Shown: positions 5,271 through 5,282 of the stretch, piece by piece
Layout: the number at the start of each line of letters is the position of its first letter
Position numbering within the stretch: the stretch's first letter is position 1
Assembly: GCA_022561895.1 (NCBI GenBank)
Contig: JADFQH010000210.1
Span: forward strand, 1-5,282
From: Methanobacteriota archaeon
GTDB lineage: Archaea > Halobacteriota > Halobacteria > Halobacteriales > Halalkalicoccaceae
Length of the DNA: 5,282 nt
Direction of reading: 5' to 3'
Notes under the pieces: generated by a model
What the model saw: only the letters and a program-made list of their open reading frames with translations
What the model was told of the DNA's origin: nothing
Database searches by the model: none
Made by a program: the position numbers and the translations under genes

Positions 5271-5282
5271 ATGAGCGCAGAA
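5271..5282 (+). CDS. Start of an unidentified gene, cut by the window edge
   Basis: ATG AGC GCA GAA (Met-Ser-Ala-Glu) begins 30 bp after a good TATA-like box. An N-terminus of this kind is common in haloarchaeal proteins. Only four codons lie in the window, so the product cannot be named. It is divergent from metY, with about 400 bp between the two starts. Confidence 0.6.

Overview
The window is haloarchaeal (class Halobacteria). The coding parts are GC-rich with strong G/C at third codon positions, and the proteins are rich in Asp and Glu. At least two genes have archaeal TATA-type promoters about 30 bp upstream of the ATG, which suggests leaderless or nearly leaderless mRNAs. The genus cannot be fixed from the sequence alone.

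Left part (1-1750): two serine-biosynthesis genes face each other head to head, and both have lost their 5' ends. On the minus strand, a D-3-phosphoglycerate dehydrogenase (serA) frame is open for 447 codons from 1342 to the window edge, but it lacks roughly the first 100 residues. On the plus strand, a phosphoserine phosphatase (serB) starts abruptly at about 1340 and lacks roughly its first 90 residues, including the catalytic DxD motif. The join at about 1340-1345 looks like one deletion that removed both gene starts and the promoter region between them, or else an assembly or rearrangement junction. Neither remnant shows any further decay. Each also carries an in-frame extra segment of about 15-17 codons made of small inverted repeats.

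Middle (1751-2249): non-coding. It has an AT-rich stretch and then a palindromic element of about 320 bp (about 1868-2190). Two long imperfect hairpins (1874-1952 and 2070-2185) are built from four related 17-mers in alternating orientation. The ends are inverted repeats of each other, and a further 10-bp match lies just outside, in front of a small gene.

Right part (2250-4902): a 50-residue membrane protein (2250-2402, plus strand) converges on a minus-strand metY-metX operon. The two outermost genes share a CTAG at their stop codons. MetX (homoserine O-acetyltransferase) makes O-acetylhomoserine, and MetY (O-acetylhomoserine sulfhydrylase) converts it with sulfide to homocysteine, giving the direct-sulfhydrylation route to methionine. 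metY stop and metX start overlap in ATGA, so the pair is probably translationally coupled. A TATA box at 4895-4902 drives metY and argues for the ATG at 4869 over the GTG at 4890.

Right end (4903-5282): an AT-rich, CTAG-rich intergenic region with no convincing gene, then a clear promoter (5229-5244) and the first four codons of a plus-strand gene (5271 onward) cut by the window edge. The most interesting points are the double 5' truncation of serA/serB, the hairpin inserts in both genes, and the four-copy palindromic element.
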